Shown: positions 33,576-46,100 of the stretch, in pieces
How the letters are laid out: each line of letters begins with the position of its first letter
How positions within the stretch are numbered: the first letter of the stretch is position 1
NCBI GenBank assembly: GCA_010015655.1
Contig: ML976701.1
Location: forward strand, 314,533 to 378,532
Reading direction: 5' to 3'
Source: Bimuria novae-zelandiae CBS 107.79
Taxonomy: Eukaryota; Ascomycota; Dothideomycetes; Pleosporales; Didymosphaeriaceae
DNA length: 64,000 nt
Program-made: the position numbers and the translations under genes
The notes under the pieces: generated by a model
Databases searched by the model: none
Seen by the model: only the letters and a program-made list of their open reading frames with translations
Told to the model about the DNA's origin: nothing

Positions 33576-34862
33576 CTAAGAGAACCGAGCCTTACATTCT
33601 GCATCATACGCCTTTAACTGGTCCATCTTCCTAATCACTAGCTTCTCCATCTGTTCACTCAATTCATCGTCGAGCCTCTCCTCTCCAGCTTCGTGAAGTG
33701 CATCCTAATACACTGCACTAACTTCAAAACCCTTCCGAATCCCATAGTCGAACCAAAATCGCTTGGTCTTCCACGATTCACGCATGCGAGCGGAAAGAAG
33801 AGAACCATTACTGTCTCCGTCCTGGGTCGCTCTCGCCTCCACTCGCTCCAAAGCTCGCAGGAACTGTTCCAATCTTGGCTCATAACGCACCATAAACTTC
33901 TCCATTAAGTAGTTTTCAAGCCACATGTCGGGTCCTAGTAGGAGGAGCCACCAAGGAGGATCATAAGCGAACTGCGCCGGCATGGCATTGGTGAATTCCC
34001 AATCCAGAACAGCCGTGATTCGAAGAGTTTTCGGGTCCGCGAGCATATTTGTAGGCTGTAGGCATCGCAGTAGAGCTTGGATGGGCCCGCATCGTCCAGG
34101 CAGTGGTATGAAACTAGTTTCTTGAAATTTTGACGAGCCACGAAACGCCTCTTGGCATCAGATGGGCTGTTGGCCAGGTTTCGTTGAGCTTCGAGGTGGA
34201 CGAGATGCTCATCAGCGAGGGAGGCAAGAAAATGTCTGGCGGAGGCAAATGGTGCAGTGGGCCATCCTGATGTAGAATATTTGGATACCACGGTGACCAA
34301 CTCGTTCATGTTGTAGGTGAGGGGTCGTTCGCTCACGATCCATTTGTTCGCCGTCGGATCCTTGGCTAAGGCTCCAATCTTAGGAAAGTTTAGTCTGGAC
34401 AGCTGCAACATGTAATCAGCAAGTTGCTCGTAGACGTAGTCCAACTTTTCATCGTCGACGTCTGTCGCGAGAATAACCTCATCTTGTTCGGTTTCGGTGG
34501 GTTGCTTCAGTAATGTCGTTAGAGTGGTACCCTCCACGAAATCCATGATGATAAATGGACCGAGGCGCTGAGGACTGTCCACAGTCAGTCCCCAGCTTGA
34601 TACCCGAAGAACGGGAATCGTAGTCTTTTCGGCCAGAAAGTTCAGCACTTGGACTTCGTTTTCTCACTTTCTCGTCACGGAGGTGCGTGGCTGTGTGACC
34701 TGGTTTCGGAAAACGAATGACTCCCTTGGCTCCATCATCGTTGAATTTAATCACGAGACTGAGATTGAATGAACCCTTGAGATATCGATAAAACTCTCCG
34801 GAGGGACTGCCTGTCCTTTGGGAAGACACGACGATCTCTTGTTTGCATCGATCACCTTTGAC
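33576..34862 (-). pseudogene. Phosphotransferase (APH/choline kinase fold) gene, 3' part, split by hAT element
   Basis: The minus strand encodes an APH-type kinase body: YLKGSFNLSLVIKF, GVIRFPKPGHT, then VLRVSSWGL, LGPFIIMDFVEGTTL, FLASLADEHLVHLE, KLYCD, PTNMLADPKTLRITAVLDWE and PPWWLLLLGPDMWL. The LDWE/F motif holds the metal-binding Asp and the catalytic loop lies around YCD..PTNM. Defects: one extra base near 34656-34664, one missing base near 34050-34066 inside the catalytic loop, and TAG at 33705-33707 where TGG is expected. In-frame coding continues to the real stop at 33576 (ARFS). The gene is interrupted at 34863 by a hAT transposon; its first codons lie at 59149-59207. Fungal APH-fold proteins of this type phosphorylate small molecules; the substrate is unknown. 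Confidence 0.85.
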
Positions 34863-35241
34863 CAGAGTTGTCAACAATCAAACATAGGTCAAAATTTTGT
34901 TTGATTTTGTTTGACTCGGCCAAATCCAAATAAACCAAAGTCTCCGCTGCTATTTTAATAGGCTAAATAAATAAAATAGTAAATTATTATTAAAATATTT
35001 TAAGTTTATTTAACTTACTTAGTATATTTAGGTGCTATAGGTCTTATAAATCTAAGATTTTTAAAATATTATTAATAGTAATTAATAATTATTAATAGAC
35101 TTATTACATTTTAACTACTTTAGTAAACTAATTAGCGTATACCTTTCGTGTTATAGCGCGTCGCTAGCCACCATACTTTTACTTACTATTTACGTTAATA
35201 GCTTACTTTCTAGCGCTTTTACTTACCTTTACACTTATTAT

Positions 35242-35780
35242 GCCCCCTAAACATAGCCTTAAAGCTACTAAAGAAGCTAATACTCCCTTTAAACGCGCCT
35301 AATATATATATAACCCTACGTTTAAAAAGCGCAAAGGTAATAGTAGCTAGCTAACTTAGTTAATAGAACTACCTACTAAGGTGCCTAAATATACGCCAGA
35401 GCCTATAAAGCCACTGGAAAGCACGCCAGGGCCACCTAAAAGTACGCTAGAGCCGCCTATAAAACTACTAACTTAGCCAGAGGAGCGCCCTCGGCGCGCA
35501 TTACTACGGCCTATACTCTAAGCTTTATAGACCTATTAAACTATAGGTTAGCTAGCCTAAAAGTTATAGTTTATAACTAATAAGCTACTTATAACTACTT
35601 CTTAACTATACGCCTTCTTTAGTGCTACTATAAAGGTTTTAGTATAAAAGGAAACTACGCTACCTATTAACTTTATTAACTATAAAAAAGTTAATTAGTT
35701 ATAATTAAAAAAAACTACGTACTACTTTTTATTATATCTTAAGGCGCTCCTAGCTAAGTGTTTAGGCACGACTAGCGCCT
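35242..35780 (+). pseudogene. hAT transposase, N-terminal part
   Basis: From the ATG at 35242 the frame reads MPPKHSLKATKEANTPFKRA and continues through a proline-rich segment (EPIKPLESTPGPPKSTLEPP). Many TAG/TAA stops replace glutamine codons. The gene is interrupted at 35781 by the first gypsy element and resumes after 56870. Confidence 0.65.
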
Positions 35781-36256
35781 TGTTAAGTCCCTACGGGTAG
35801 CTAGTCCGAAATGGGGTTAAGGTTGGTTCTCTAGCAGGAGCGATGTCGAAACGGGAAAGGGTGTATTAATAGCTCGCGCTTATTAATAGGGTGTTAGTAT
35901 TAAAGTAAGGTGCGTTATAATTAAATTAACAAGAGCCTGAGTAAATCTAAACGATAGATTAATAAACAGGTTAAACATAAGGTAGAAGAGTCTATCCTTA
36001 TGTTCTTATATACTTAGCATGCTCGACTTGCTCGCTTTAAGCATGTTAAGCGCAGCCTTGGCTTTCTACATATACTTAACTTGCTCGCTTTAAGCATATT
36101 GAGCGCAGCCTTGGCTTTCTACATATGCTTGACTTGCTTAATTCGAGCGCTTTAAGCAGTCACGTGACCTGCCTATTACTGTGCCACCATTGGCTCCTAT
36201 AAGACCTTGGCCGTCTTAGAATATTAGCCTAGTGATGCTAAATACAGATCCTAACA
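35781..36256 (-). repeat. 3' LTR of gypsy 1
   Basis: 476 bp, TGTTAAGTCC...GATCCTAACA on plus. It contains about 2.5 tandem copies of a roughly 56-bp unit (centred on CGCAGCCTTGGCTTTCTACA) between 36008 and 36150. The outer left end is clean and the inner right end is RIPed. Confidence 0.92.
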
Positions 36257-36354
36257 TTATCCCCTCTCTCCGACGATTTGTCCTCGAATTACATAACCTA
36301 TCTTACTAAATAGATAAAGTTTAGTTGCCCCGCTTTTTAGTGCGCTTTACTATA

Positions 36355-36857
36355 ATGTCTTCCGCTAAAGCCCGCGCTATCCGTCTCAGCATTAAAACTT
36401 GCTATAATAGTGTTATCTATCCTATCTCTTATAATTATTACTTACTTTTTAGCTCTAAGTGCATTATTATGCTGTTGTTTAATCCTAACGCTTGTCTAAA
36501 GTGTTCTAAGTGCATTCGTGCGTAAAAGCCTTATGTAAACTTGTCGTAGGCATCGTTAGACAAGACTCGTGATAAGTATAAAAAGAAGGTAGATGTAGAT
36601 AAGAAATTATTAGTAAAAGTATTAATCTAACTTTTGCGAAATAAGAAAATATTATAGTAGGCTAAAGAGCGTGCTAAGAAGAAGGCGTAATACCTTATAT
36701 TTAAAATAGATGCTGCTAGAGAGTTAGAAGCAGAGGCTACGTTAGAGGACTATCTTGCCATAGTAGCTACTATTAGCTTTTCTCCTCTAATGTGGTCGAC
36801 ACTAGGGTTATTAGATAATTACTCTAGTACCTTGCCTATAATCGCGAGCGGCTCTTA
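36355..36857 (+). pseudogene. Opposite-strand accessory ORF of gypsy 1 (Cys motif plus coiled coil)
   Basis: On the strand opposite pol, between the 3' LTR and integrase, an ATG at 36355 opens a frame of about 167 codons. Its stops are TAA/TAG in place of glutamine. It reads MSSAKARAIRLSIKTCYNS, then NACLKCSKC (a zinc-finger-like Cys pair), a strongly helical Lys/Glu-rich stretch (LLVKVLI, AKERAKKKA, DAARELEAEATLEDYLA) and SPLMWSTLGLLDNYSSTLP. From memory, similar unnamed small proteins occur in fungal gypsy elements; I know no function. The other two gypsy elements carry an opposite-strand frame in the same position. Confidence 0.65.
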
Positions 36858-36959
36858 GGTATATTCCTATAGTATTAGTAGAGCAATTATTTGTAGTTTG
36901 ATAAGTTTTCCTTAGGTTCCTATGTATTCTCGCTATATAGGTATTCCTTTTATTTAATG

Positions 36960-39900
36960 AGATATGTGCGTGGCTAATCCATGTATTATAGTATTTATTT
37001 AACTTCGAATTCGTTTTCTTCCTCTAGTTAGTGATAGAAGGTGGTTTTAACTGGTGTCTCTGGGTCGGCTAGTTCCAATCAGTCTATATGCAATACTAGG
37101 TGTATCTTGGCGTTTAGTAGTAGTTCTAATCTATAGTTAACTGGTGATATTTGCTCGGAAATGAAAAATGGTCTAACCTTAACATGATCCAGTTTCTTGT
37201 GTTTCTTCTTCTAAGTTCGAAGATTCTTTATAAGTAAATATGCTTTATCCCCCTGCTTTAGCTAAGGTGCTGTTTTTCGTTTTTAATTTATGTAGGAAAT
37301 GGCTTGCTATTAAGCTTTCTTAAGATTCTCTTAGAGTTATTCGTGCGTCTTTTTTATTTTTTCCGCCAAACTAATGGCTTCTTCCGTTTTAATAGTTGTA
37401 GGAAACGTTTAATTAAAGAGATATAGATGTCTTCCGTGGTTTATATAGAATAGCGTGTATCCCGTTACTACCAATATCTTGTTATTATATGCTAATTGTG
37501 CTATAGGTAATAGGGAAATCTAGTTATTTTTCTGGTTGTTGCAGTAGATGCGTAGGTACGTTTTAATTATCTAATTCGTACGTTCTGTTTGTCCATCCGT
37601 CTATAGATAATAAGCTATTAATAGCTTCCGTTTTATTCCAATAAGTGCCATAAGCATTGTCTAGTAATTTAAGGTAAAGAGCTTGTCTTAATTGCTAATA
37701 ATTGTCTTTGGTATGCCATAGTGTCGTATAAGGCGGTCTAGGATAAGGAATGCAAGTTCTTTAGCTATAGTTATCTTCTAGCATAGTAGTAGTTCTACGT
37801 ATTTGGTAAATCGATAAATAATTACTAATATAGAATTGTACTTTATTCCTGTTGCTGGGTCCTTTGATCCGGGTAGTCCTATTACAAAGTCTATAGCGAT
37901 ATCTTCTTATAGTGCTATTAGTATCTGGATTACTTGTATCTCGCCGTACTTAAGATGTGTTGCGTGCTTGTTTCGTTAGCATTCTGTGCATTTGCGGATA
38001 TACTAGGTTACTGCTTCTTTAATTCCTTTAAAGCTGTAATTGCGCTAGATAAGTTCTATTGTTTTCTTAATTCCTAGGTGTCCGTACGCAGGGTCGTCGT
38101 GGTATTATTAAATAATCTTGGTCTATTGTTTTACGGGTACCTCTCGTGTTGTTACGAGGATTTAATTAAGTTCCGCTATTAGTCTAAGGGATCCGTCTTT
38201 ATTTTGCTGTAGAATAGCAGAATAGGTTTTAATCTTATCTCCTGCAAGATCGCTACGCCTGCTCAAGGCGTCTGCTCGTCCGTTTTCCTTGCCTAGGGTA
38301 TACACAATCTTGAATTTGTACTGCCCTATTGTTTCTAACCATCTCGCTTAACGTAGGGTTAATTCCTTAGTTATTATAAATCGTAAGAGATTCTTATAGT
38401 CTATAAAGATTATAAGATCCGAGTAACTATATGCGTAGATCCTTTAATGCTTTAATGCTCTAATAATTACGTATAGTTCTTTATCGTGTATATCGTATCG
38501 TGATTCCGCGTCGTTGAGTTTGCATGAGTAGTAGGCGATTGGATGCTAATGCCTATCCTTTTCTTGCTTTGCATATGCTCCTAGTGCTAAGTCGCTTGCG
38601 TCCGTTTCGATCCTTAGTGGTTTATTGTCTTGGAAGTGCATTAGTACTGGTGGACTAATACATGCTTGCTGTAGTGCCTGGAATGCTTCTTCGTATTCTG
38701 TTGTCTATTTAAAGGGTACGTCCTTCTTAGTAAGGTTCGTGAGCGGTATTGTGATTCTTGCGTAATCTTTGATAAATTGTTAATTAAATCTATAGAATCC
38801 TAAGAATTCCTAGATGTTCTTGGCTAATTGTGGTCGTGGCTAGTCTTTGACATATTTAATTTTGTCTAGGCTCACCTTAATTCCTTTAGTGTTAATAACA
38901 TGTCTAAGGAATTTAAGTTCTGTTTAGAAGAACTTGCACTTTTCTAGTTTAAGTTATAAGTATAACTTATTAAGTTCCTTAAGTACTATCTTAACATGTT
39001 CCACGTGGTTATTTATGTTTTCTAAGTAGATTAGAATGTCGTCTATGTATGCAACAATAAAGATGTCGAGGTAGTATTATAAGACGTTATTAATAAGCGC
39101 CTAGAATGTAGCCGGTGCGTTTGTAAGTCTAAATAGCATAATAGTGTACTTAAACAGTCCGTATCTAGATCTAAATGCTATTTTCTATTCTTTACCTTCC
39201 TTAATTTATATAAGGTGGTATCTATCGCGTAGGTCTAGTAAGGTAAACATCTTTACTCGTGCTAGCCTGTCTTGTAGTTCTTTAATGTTTAGTAACGAGT
39301 ATTAGTTCTTAATTGTTATGTTATTAAGTTTTTAGTAGTCTACGCAAGGTCGCAATTCGCCGCTCTTCTTAGGTATAAACATGAATAGGCTTGCCGCTAG
39401 TGACTTTAATAGTCGTATGTATCCTTTTGCTAAATTCTTCTTAATGAATTTCTTTTCTTCTTAGAGTTCTTTGCCTAATTTTGTATATAGTAGTCTAAAG
39501 GGTGGCGTCTTCCCTTCTTCTAGGTTAATCTTGTGATCCTAGGGTTAGTGCTTAGGTAGGTTTGCTTTTCCTTCCTCTTCTTAAAACAGATAGCTCTATT
39601 CTATAAACTATTTAGGGATTCTGTAGGTTGTGCGTTACTCTCTTTCCTTTGCGGGAATTAGCTTGTCCACTGTCTTGCGCTCTGTAACCTAGTGGTTTCT
39701 ACCAGCGTCTGCTAAGGGTGATTTAATCTTAAATCTTGTTTGCGAGACTATGTTATTAATAGCTTTCTTATTTACTATTAAACTTTACTGATGCGTAGGC
39801 ATTGCTTGTAATGCATAGTTACAGCGCTTAAAGGATAGCGTTTTTTTCTCCCTAGTTAATTGTAGGGTTGTGCTTCCTTAACTAGGGTAGTCTTAGTATT

Positions 39901-42080
39901 ACATCGTGACTGGCTTCCTTGAGAACGTCGAGGGTAATCGTTTCCCTGTGTCTATGGATCTTGAGTGTTGTCTCGACCTCGTACTTAATTTGTGGCGTGC
40001 CTAGTATTAGGTGTCTATTTATAACATGGATAACATAAGCATCCTCTTTCTTACGCTTATAAAGTCCCGCTCTAATAAGTGCCTTTTGAGAGATATAGCT
40101 TTGTTAGGCTCCTGAATCTAGCATAGCCTTCATCTATGTTCTATTAAGCTATATTAGTAGCTTAATTAATGCTTAACTATTTATAGCATTTAATTCCTTA
40201 AAGGCGTCTTCTCGCTTAAGCCTAGGTCTAAAAAAGACACTTCCTTAGTAGATAGCTTAGTAGGCTAAAGATTGCCATTTTTATCCCGTGGTTGGCGGTA
40301 TCGTGCCATTATTTAGGTTGCTTTACTATAGCTCCTTTCTTCTTATTGGTCCATGCGCACTAGTTCTCCGTGATAGTTACTAGGTCTAAATCTAAAGAGT
40401 GCTTTATCCTATTAATACGTTACATAGTCTGGGTGTAGGCATGTCTGCCAAATCTTTAACATGCATTTATTATTAATTAACATGGTATAGGTAAGGTTCT
40501 AGGTTTCGCTAAGATGTGGGAAGTATTTTACTTCTCTTTTATCCTATAGGTGCGCGTCGCATTTGGCAATTAGGTAATTAAACTATTCCTATCTGCATCG
40601 TTTCTGCGGTTATAGGAAGTATCTACACTATTTAGCGTAAAGATGCGTATTGCATGCGTTGGCGGTACAGAATCTCTATTTAAGGATTTTGTAATTGGGA
40701 TTTCGGTGGTCCAGGTCGTACATTAGTTTGTAGCTAAGATTCTTAACGGGGTATTTCTTCTTTAGGTCCTAGTATTTATAACTATAGTCTGCGAATTTTT
40801 ATATTACTAGGCTAATTAGTTTAGTGCGTATCGTATTTAGCTTAGTTACTGTAAATCTAAAATTAGTTTCACGCGGTTAATGTTAATCTAAGAATTAGAA
40901 TATATTATGTCCTTTCTTATCTATGAGTCTTCTTATATTTAGATACGGTGTAGGGGCGCGTTTCTTTAGTTTCTCTTACTCTACCTCTAATCCTTCTTCT
41001 GTATCCTTGTATAGCTAAGAGTCGGGCGAGTCCGTTCGCTCTAAGTCCCTATCTTGGTTATTAAGTTATTTAATAGCACTAATAACTTGCTATTCTTCGT
41101 TAGTCGCGTCCGCGTCCTTAACAGTTAGTACGTTTAACTATCTAATAACCTTATTCTTAGATCTATAGTTCCTGGCTATGTGGCCTAGTTTACCACACGT
41201 AAAACAAGTGCGTGTCTCGGTCCCCTGTTATTGTCGGGTTCTATCTGAGATACGTCTTTGGTTAGGCTTCTTGTAATAGCCTAGAGACTTTCCTGTTCCT
41301 TTTCTAATTGCATTAATTTGGTTATGGTACTAGATTCCTTCCATTAGCTGAGGTCCGTAGTTATCTTGTCTTAGCCTAGGAGTTTGTTAATTGCGATAAT
41401 TATCGTAGCTTAAGGGTGGTCTATAGCCTTGTTATCCTAACTAGTTCCATTATATATCGCGTTTTAGTTCGTACCATTCCTTATTAATCTTAATAGCTTC
41501 CTTTAATAATGCTTCTAGTGTATCTATTTTTGCTCCGCTACGCAGTAGTTCTTCGCATAGGTTAGGCTTAAGTCCTTAATAGTATATAGTTATAAAAGTT
41601 GCTTCGTTCTAATAGATTTAATTAGCGTGTCTGCGGAATTTAGAGTTATATTTAGTAGCTAAGCGGACTTGCTTAAGTTACTAGATAGCTCTTTTAGCAA
41701 TAGCCTCCTAATTAGCTACTCTAAAGTACTGTTTAACTTTCTTGCAGAACTTGTTATAGTCTTCTATAATTTTATTAATAGTATCTCCTTCCGAGTTCTC
41801 CTCGGCCAGGTATTAGTTAAGATACGGTCGAATCCATGTAAGGGCTGGTCCTTTTATGTAAGATACTATAAAAATAGTCTTATTAGCTTTATTCTATTCC
41901 TTCTTCGTTCCGTGGAAGTAGAGGTTAAGCTATAGAATCTATAGTTCTGTATATTTGCGGTCTCTATAAAAGAGATTAGGTTTAGCGTAAAGGCTTCCCT
42001 TAATATAGGTGATAGTAGTATTATCGTTGTTATTATTTAAAGTATTCCCTAGAAAAATATCTAGTGCATTAGAAAGGGTC
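36960..42080 (-). pseudogene. gypsy 1 gag-pol, RIP-inactivated
   Basis: Minus-strand polyprotein with scattered RIP stops. Gag zinc knuckle near 41180-41220 is CFTCGKLGHIARNY, the last Cys now Tyr. RT keeps an intact catalytic box (AYIDDIL) near 39033-39058. The integrase C-terminal side shows GYLGIKK-like and DGQTERTN near 37575-37600. It is closely related to gypsy 2. Confidence 0.85.
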
Positions 42081-42111
42081 TCGTATTTGCTTATATTAGG
42101 GGTGTTTAAGA

Positions 42112-42587
42112 TATTAAGTCCCTACGGGTAGCTAGTCTAAAATAGGGTTAAGGTTAGTTCTCTAGCAGGAGCGATATTAAAATAGGAAAGGGTGTATTAA
42201 TAGCTTGCGCTTATTAATAGGGTGTTAGTATTAAAGTAAGGTGCGTTATAATTAAATTAACAAGAGCCTAAGTAAATCCAAACAATAGATTAATAAATAG
42301 GTTAAACACGAGGTGGAAGAGTCTATCCTCATGTTCCTATATACTTAGCATGCTCGACTTGCTCGCTTCGAGCATATCGAGCGCAGCCTTGGCTTTCTGC
42401 ATATGCTTAACTTGCTCGCTTTAAGCATGTTAAGCGCAGCCTTGGCTTTCTATATATGCTCGACTTGCTCGATTCGAGCGCTTCGAGTAGTCACGTGACC
42501 TGCCCATTGCTGTGCCACCATTGGCTCCCATAAGACCTTGGCCGTCTCAGAATGTTAGCCTGGTGATGCTAAATACAGATCCTAACA
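42112..42587 (-). repeat. 5' LTR of gypsy 1
   Basis: 476 bp. The inner (left) end is RIPed (TATTAAGTCC, CTAAAATAGGG) and the outer right end is clean. It carries the same 56-bp subrepeats as its partner. Confidence 0.92.
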
Positions 42588-42619
42588 CGCCTTTAGAAAA
42601 AAAAACTTTATCTAAGAAA

Positions 42620-42963
42620 CTGTTAGGATCCGTTGAGACCTAAACATGACGCGAGGCGGGACATGGACACTTATCCATGCGACCAGCCAAGATTCCTGAC
42701 TTAGCCACGAGTCACGTGACTTAGTCACGCGTCCCAGAAATATCGGGCGTCCCAGAAGTATCTTGGCATACGGGACTTTAGGACTCTTGGGACTCTTGGG
42801 ATTCGTAGGACTAGTCATGTATATAGAAACGCGAATAGTAGTTTTCTACTATTATATTTAACTTATTTACTAATCTATTATTTAGATTTAACTTAGGCCC
42901 TTATTAATTTAATTATACTATATATATACTTTTAATACTAACGCCCTATTAATACGCGTAAGC
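42620..42963 (+). repeat. 5' LTR of gypsy 2, first part
   Basis: 344 bp from TGTTAGGATCCG. It aligns with 56439-56780. It is almost unmutated at its outer end and contains triplets of GACTCTTGG near 42780-42805. It is interrupted by gypsy 3. Confidence 0.9.
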
Positions 42964-43136
42964 TGTCACGAGTCGTAGGTCGAGGGCCCTCGACGGCCCT
43001 AGTCCGCTCTAGACTAGCGCTATCCGGGCCTTCCGCCTATCTACTTCCCTCGCCGCAGCCCTTCTCTTCCCTCTCTAAGGGATCGCCTTAGTACTGTGAA
43101 TAGACTAAGTCGCCCGTAGTTAGGGCGCTTTTTATA
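42964..43136 (+). repeat. 5' LTR of chromovirus 3
   Basis: 173 bp from TGTCACGAGTCG. It is clean at the outer end and RIPed at the inner end (CTTTTTATA against CTTTTTACA in the partner). Confidence 0.92.
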
Positions 43137-43189
43137 ATACGATTCCTTACCCCCTTATATCTAATTTACCTGTACGATAGAATTGACAC

Positions 43190-46100
43190 AAAGAGTTACC
43201 TGCCAGACCTTAAAGATAGCAAGAGACCCTTAAAGCAGGTTACTACTCGCAGGACCCTCTAAATAAGAGCCTCTAATAGTTACAACGCCTATAAAAGACC
43301 TAACAACACCTATAGACCTAGAGGAAGACCCCCTTGCCATTATAGACAGTAATAATAACTAATAATTAAAGGAAGTTACCCTCTAAGAACGCCTAGGCGT
43401 ACTATAGCTCTAATAACGTATTTAGGAACTAGAGGCCTCCCTAATAGTAAAGTGTCACTAATCTAAAGGCAAGACCCTAGTTAGGAACGAGATAATAACT
43501 ACTAGTATCTCTAATAACTCCCTAGAGCCCGAGGAGGGTCACGGCAACCCAGACAAGGCTAAAGACACAAGCGATAACCTATTAAGTAATAGCTTAATAA
43601 AGGACGCGTCCTTAAGCTTAGATAATACTAGTTAAGACTAATTTAAAGTCTCTAGAAGCATCTAACGCCCGCAAAAGAAGAATAGACAAGACTAGGCCCG
43701 CACTAGTCGCGATAAAGAACGTTAGATCTAAATAGTAGCTACTACCCTAGACGCATAGCTACTAAAGCTACTAAAACTCTCTTAATTTAAGGGCAGGGGT
43801 CGCAAGGAACTAAACTTATAAAAAAGGGCCTATAAGGACTATATTAACTTCTTACCTGCCCTTAAAACTAATAAAGCGCAGGTTAGGTTTGCAGTAAGAT
43901 ACTTAGGAGATATACAACGTAATTACTAGAACTAAATAGTCGCCAAGATCCTAGAGCGGAAGCGACACAGGAAAGTCACCTAGGACCTTTTATAGTAGAC
44001 TATAGTAGACTCTCTAAAATTAGCCTAGGAGCGAAAGAGTGCCGCTCGCCAAAGGATTAAGGTAGCTAAATAAGGCAAGAAGACCCCCACAGAACTCCTT
44101 AACTACCTTAAGGACTAATAGGAGGAATGCGACCTAGAAAAGGCCTTAGATAATAATAATAAAGACTATATTAATAACTTCTATATGGCACTAGACAAGA
44201 AAATCTAAGAACGCCTTAAATAGTAGCCACGCAAATAGAAGAGCCTCTCTTGCTTAAAAGCAAAGGTAAATATGTATTAGCAAGCGTTAAAACCTTATAA
44301 GTTAAGAAAATAACGCACACATAATGTTAATAACAAATTCCTTAATAAGCTAGCTAACAAAAGGCGCGATCGAAAGCGATCTAGGTTAAATAATACAAGA
44401 CTATACTAGAGACGCCACAATAGCGACCGTCACGACAAGGACGGCAAGAAGAAGGCTCAGGCAGTAGAGGACAAGGACAAGGACTAATACTTCTATTACC
44501 ACGAACTAGGCCATTATAAGGCATCTTGTTTAAAGTACAAGGCCAAGGCGGGGAAAGATAAGCTGTAGACTAGGAGGCCTAACAGTCTATAGGCAAGGTT
44601 AACTATAATAAGGGTTAATAATAACTAGTCGCAGCCGCAAGGACCCCTAAGAATAGAAGCAGTAGCTTACTAATCGCGCTAGATAGTAAAGTATAGCACA
44701 AGGGTAACTAATAATAGATTAAAGCCCTAGTAGACTACGGAGCTAAAGCGAATTTCGTTAGTAGTAATCTAATAAAGCGGTTAGGGGTTGCGGTAATAAT
44801 AATAAAAGGCAAACGCTACGTGGCGCTAAATGGATAAGACTTAGGCGTTCTAGGCCAGGCGAAGCTCCCCTACACCATTATAGATAGTCGTAGTAAAACC
44901 GAGAGCGGTAGTTGCCTGTTTATAGTTAGTAATATTAGTAGATTCGACATGGTCCTAGGAATGCCTTAGCTAGCAGAATAGAACCCTATCGTAAACTTCT
45001 ATAATAAGACTATCCGCTTCGCCTATAGGAAGCGTAAATAGACTAAGATCTCTACTAAATTAGTAGAAGAGTTTGCTAGCATGGCTAAAGACATAGTAAA
45101 TAACTATTTTATTATGTATGCTACCCTGAAGGACACATTAAGAGGCCCACCTGGGACGCTACCTAAAGAATACTAAGGACAGTAGGAGGAAGCCTTTTCT
45201 AAAGAAGCCGCGAGCATCCTTGCCAACCATGGCCCCTACAAGATAAAGATTAATATCGAGGAAGGCAAGGAAGTGCCTTTTAGACTACTCTATAGTCTAT
45301 TAGAGTTAGAGTCGGCAGTTCTGCGCGACTATATCTAAAAAAACCTTAAATAGGGCTTTATTTAACTATCGCGATTAAGCGCCGGGGCACTAATCCTTTT
45401 TGTAAAGAAAAAGGATAGAGGCCTCCGCCTCTACGTTAACTACAGGGGACTAAATGTAGTTATAATAAAGAACTAATACCTACTTCCCTTAATATAGGAA
45501 TCCCTTAACTAACTAGGGGATGCCTAGATCTACACTAAACTAGACCTAAGGGACGCCTACTATCGCGTCCGAATTAGGGCAGGAGATAAATAGAAGACAG
45601 CCTTCTAAACAAGATATAAATAGTATAAATACATAGTAATGCCTTTTAGCTTAACAAACGCGCCTGCGACCTTCTAAAGCCATATTAATAATATACTATT
45701 AGACCTTCTTAACATCTACTATATTGTGTACCTCGACGATATCCTTATCTACTCTAAGACGAAGGAGGAATACATCCAGCACGTTTAGACGGTGCTAAAA
45801 CGCCTTATTAAACGCTAGCTATACGCTAAACTATCCAAATGCGAATTCCACACACGCAAGGTGGGATACCTAGGCTTTATAGTATCCCTAGACAGCGTAG
45901 AGATAGAGGAGGACCGCGTCGCCTCTATAAAAAAAATTAGCCTAAACTAAACTTAGTTTAAGTAGTTAGGATCTTCCTTGGCTTTGCTAACTACTATTAA
46001 AGGTTTATAGAAGGATTCTCTCGAGTGGCGGCACCCCTTTACGCCCTAACGAGAAGGCTAGAGGGAGCCACTAAGGGTAAATAGTAATAAAGACTTAAGG

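Larger units (their letters stand above)
35781..42587 (-). mobile_element. Ty3/gypsy LTR retrotransposon 1, RIPed, TSD CGCCT
   Basis: 6,807 bp with two 476-bp LTRs and CGCCT at 35776-35780 and 42588-42592. Coding is on the minus strand, so the 5' LTR is at 42112-42587. The polypurine tract, read on minus, is AGAGAGGGGATAA just before 36256. It is inserted in the hAT transposon. Confidence 0.93.

Noticed and set aside
35997..36150. Spaced repeats that could suggest a CRISPR-like array
   Set aside because: They are tandem subrepeats within a retrotransposon LTR, and CRISPR does not occur in fungi.
41669..41935. Plus-strand 88-codon ORF inside gypsy 1
   Set aside because: It is the reverse strand of the gag coding region, has no Cys motif, and is unlike the ORF at 36355.
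42612..42818. Minus-strand ORF with repeated SPKSPK-like residues
   Set aside because: It lies wholly within the left LTR of gypsy 2 and reflects the GACTCTTGG repeats of that LTR.
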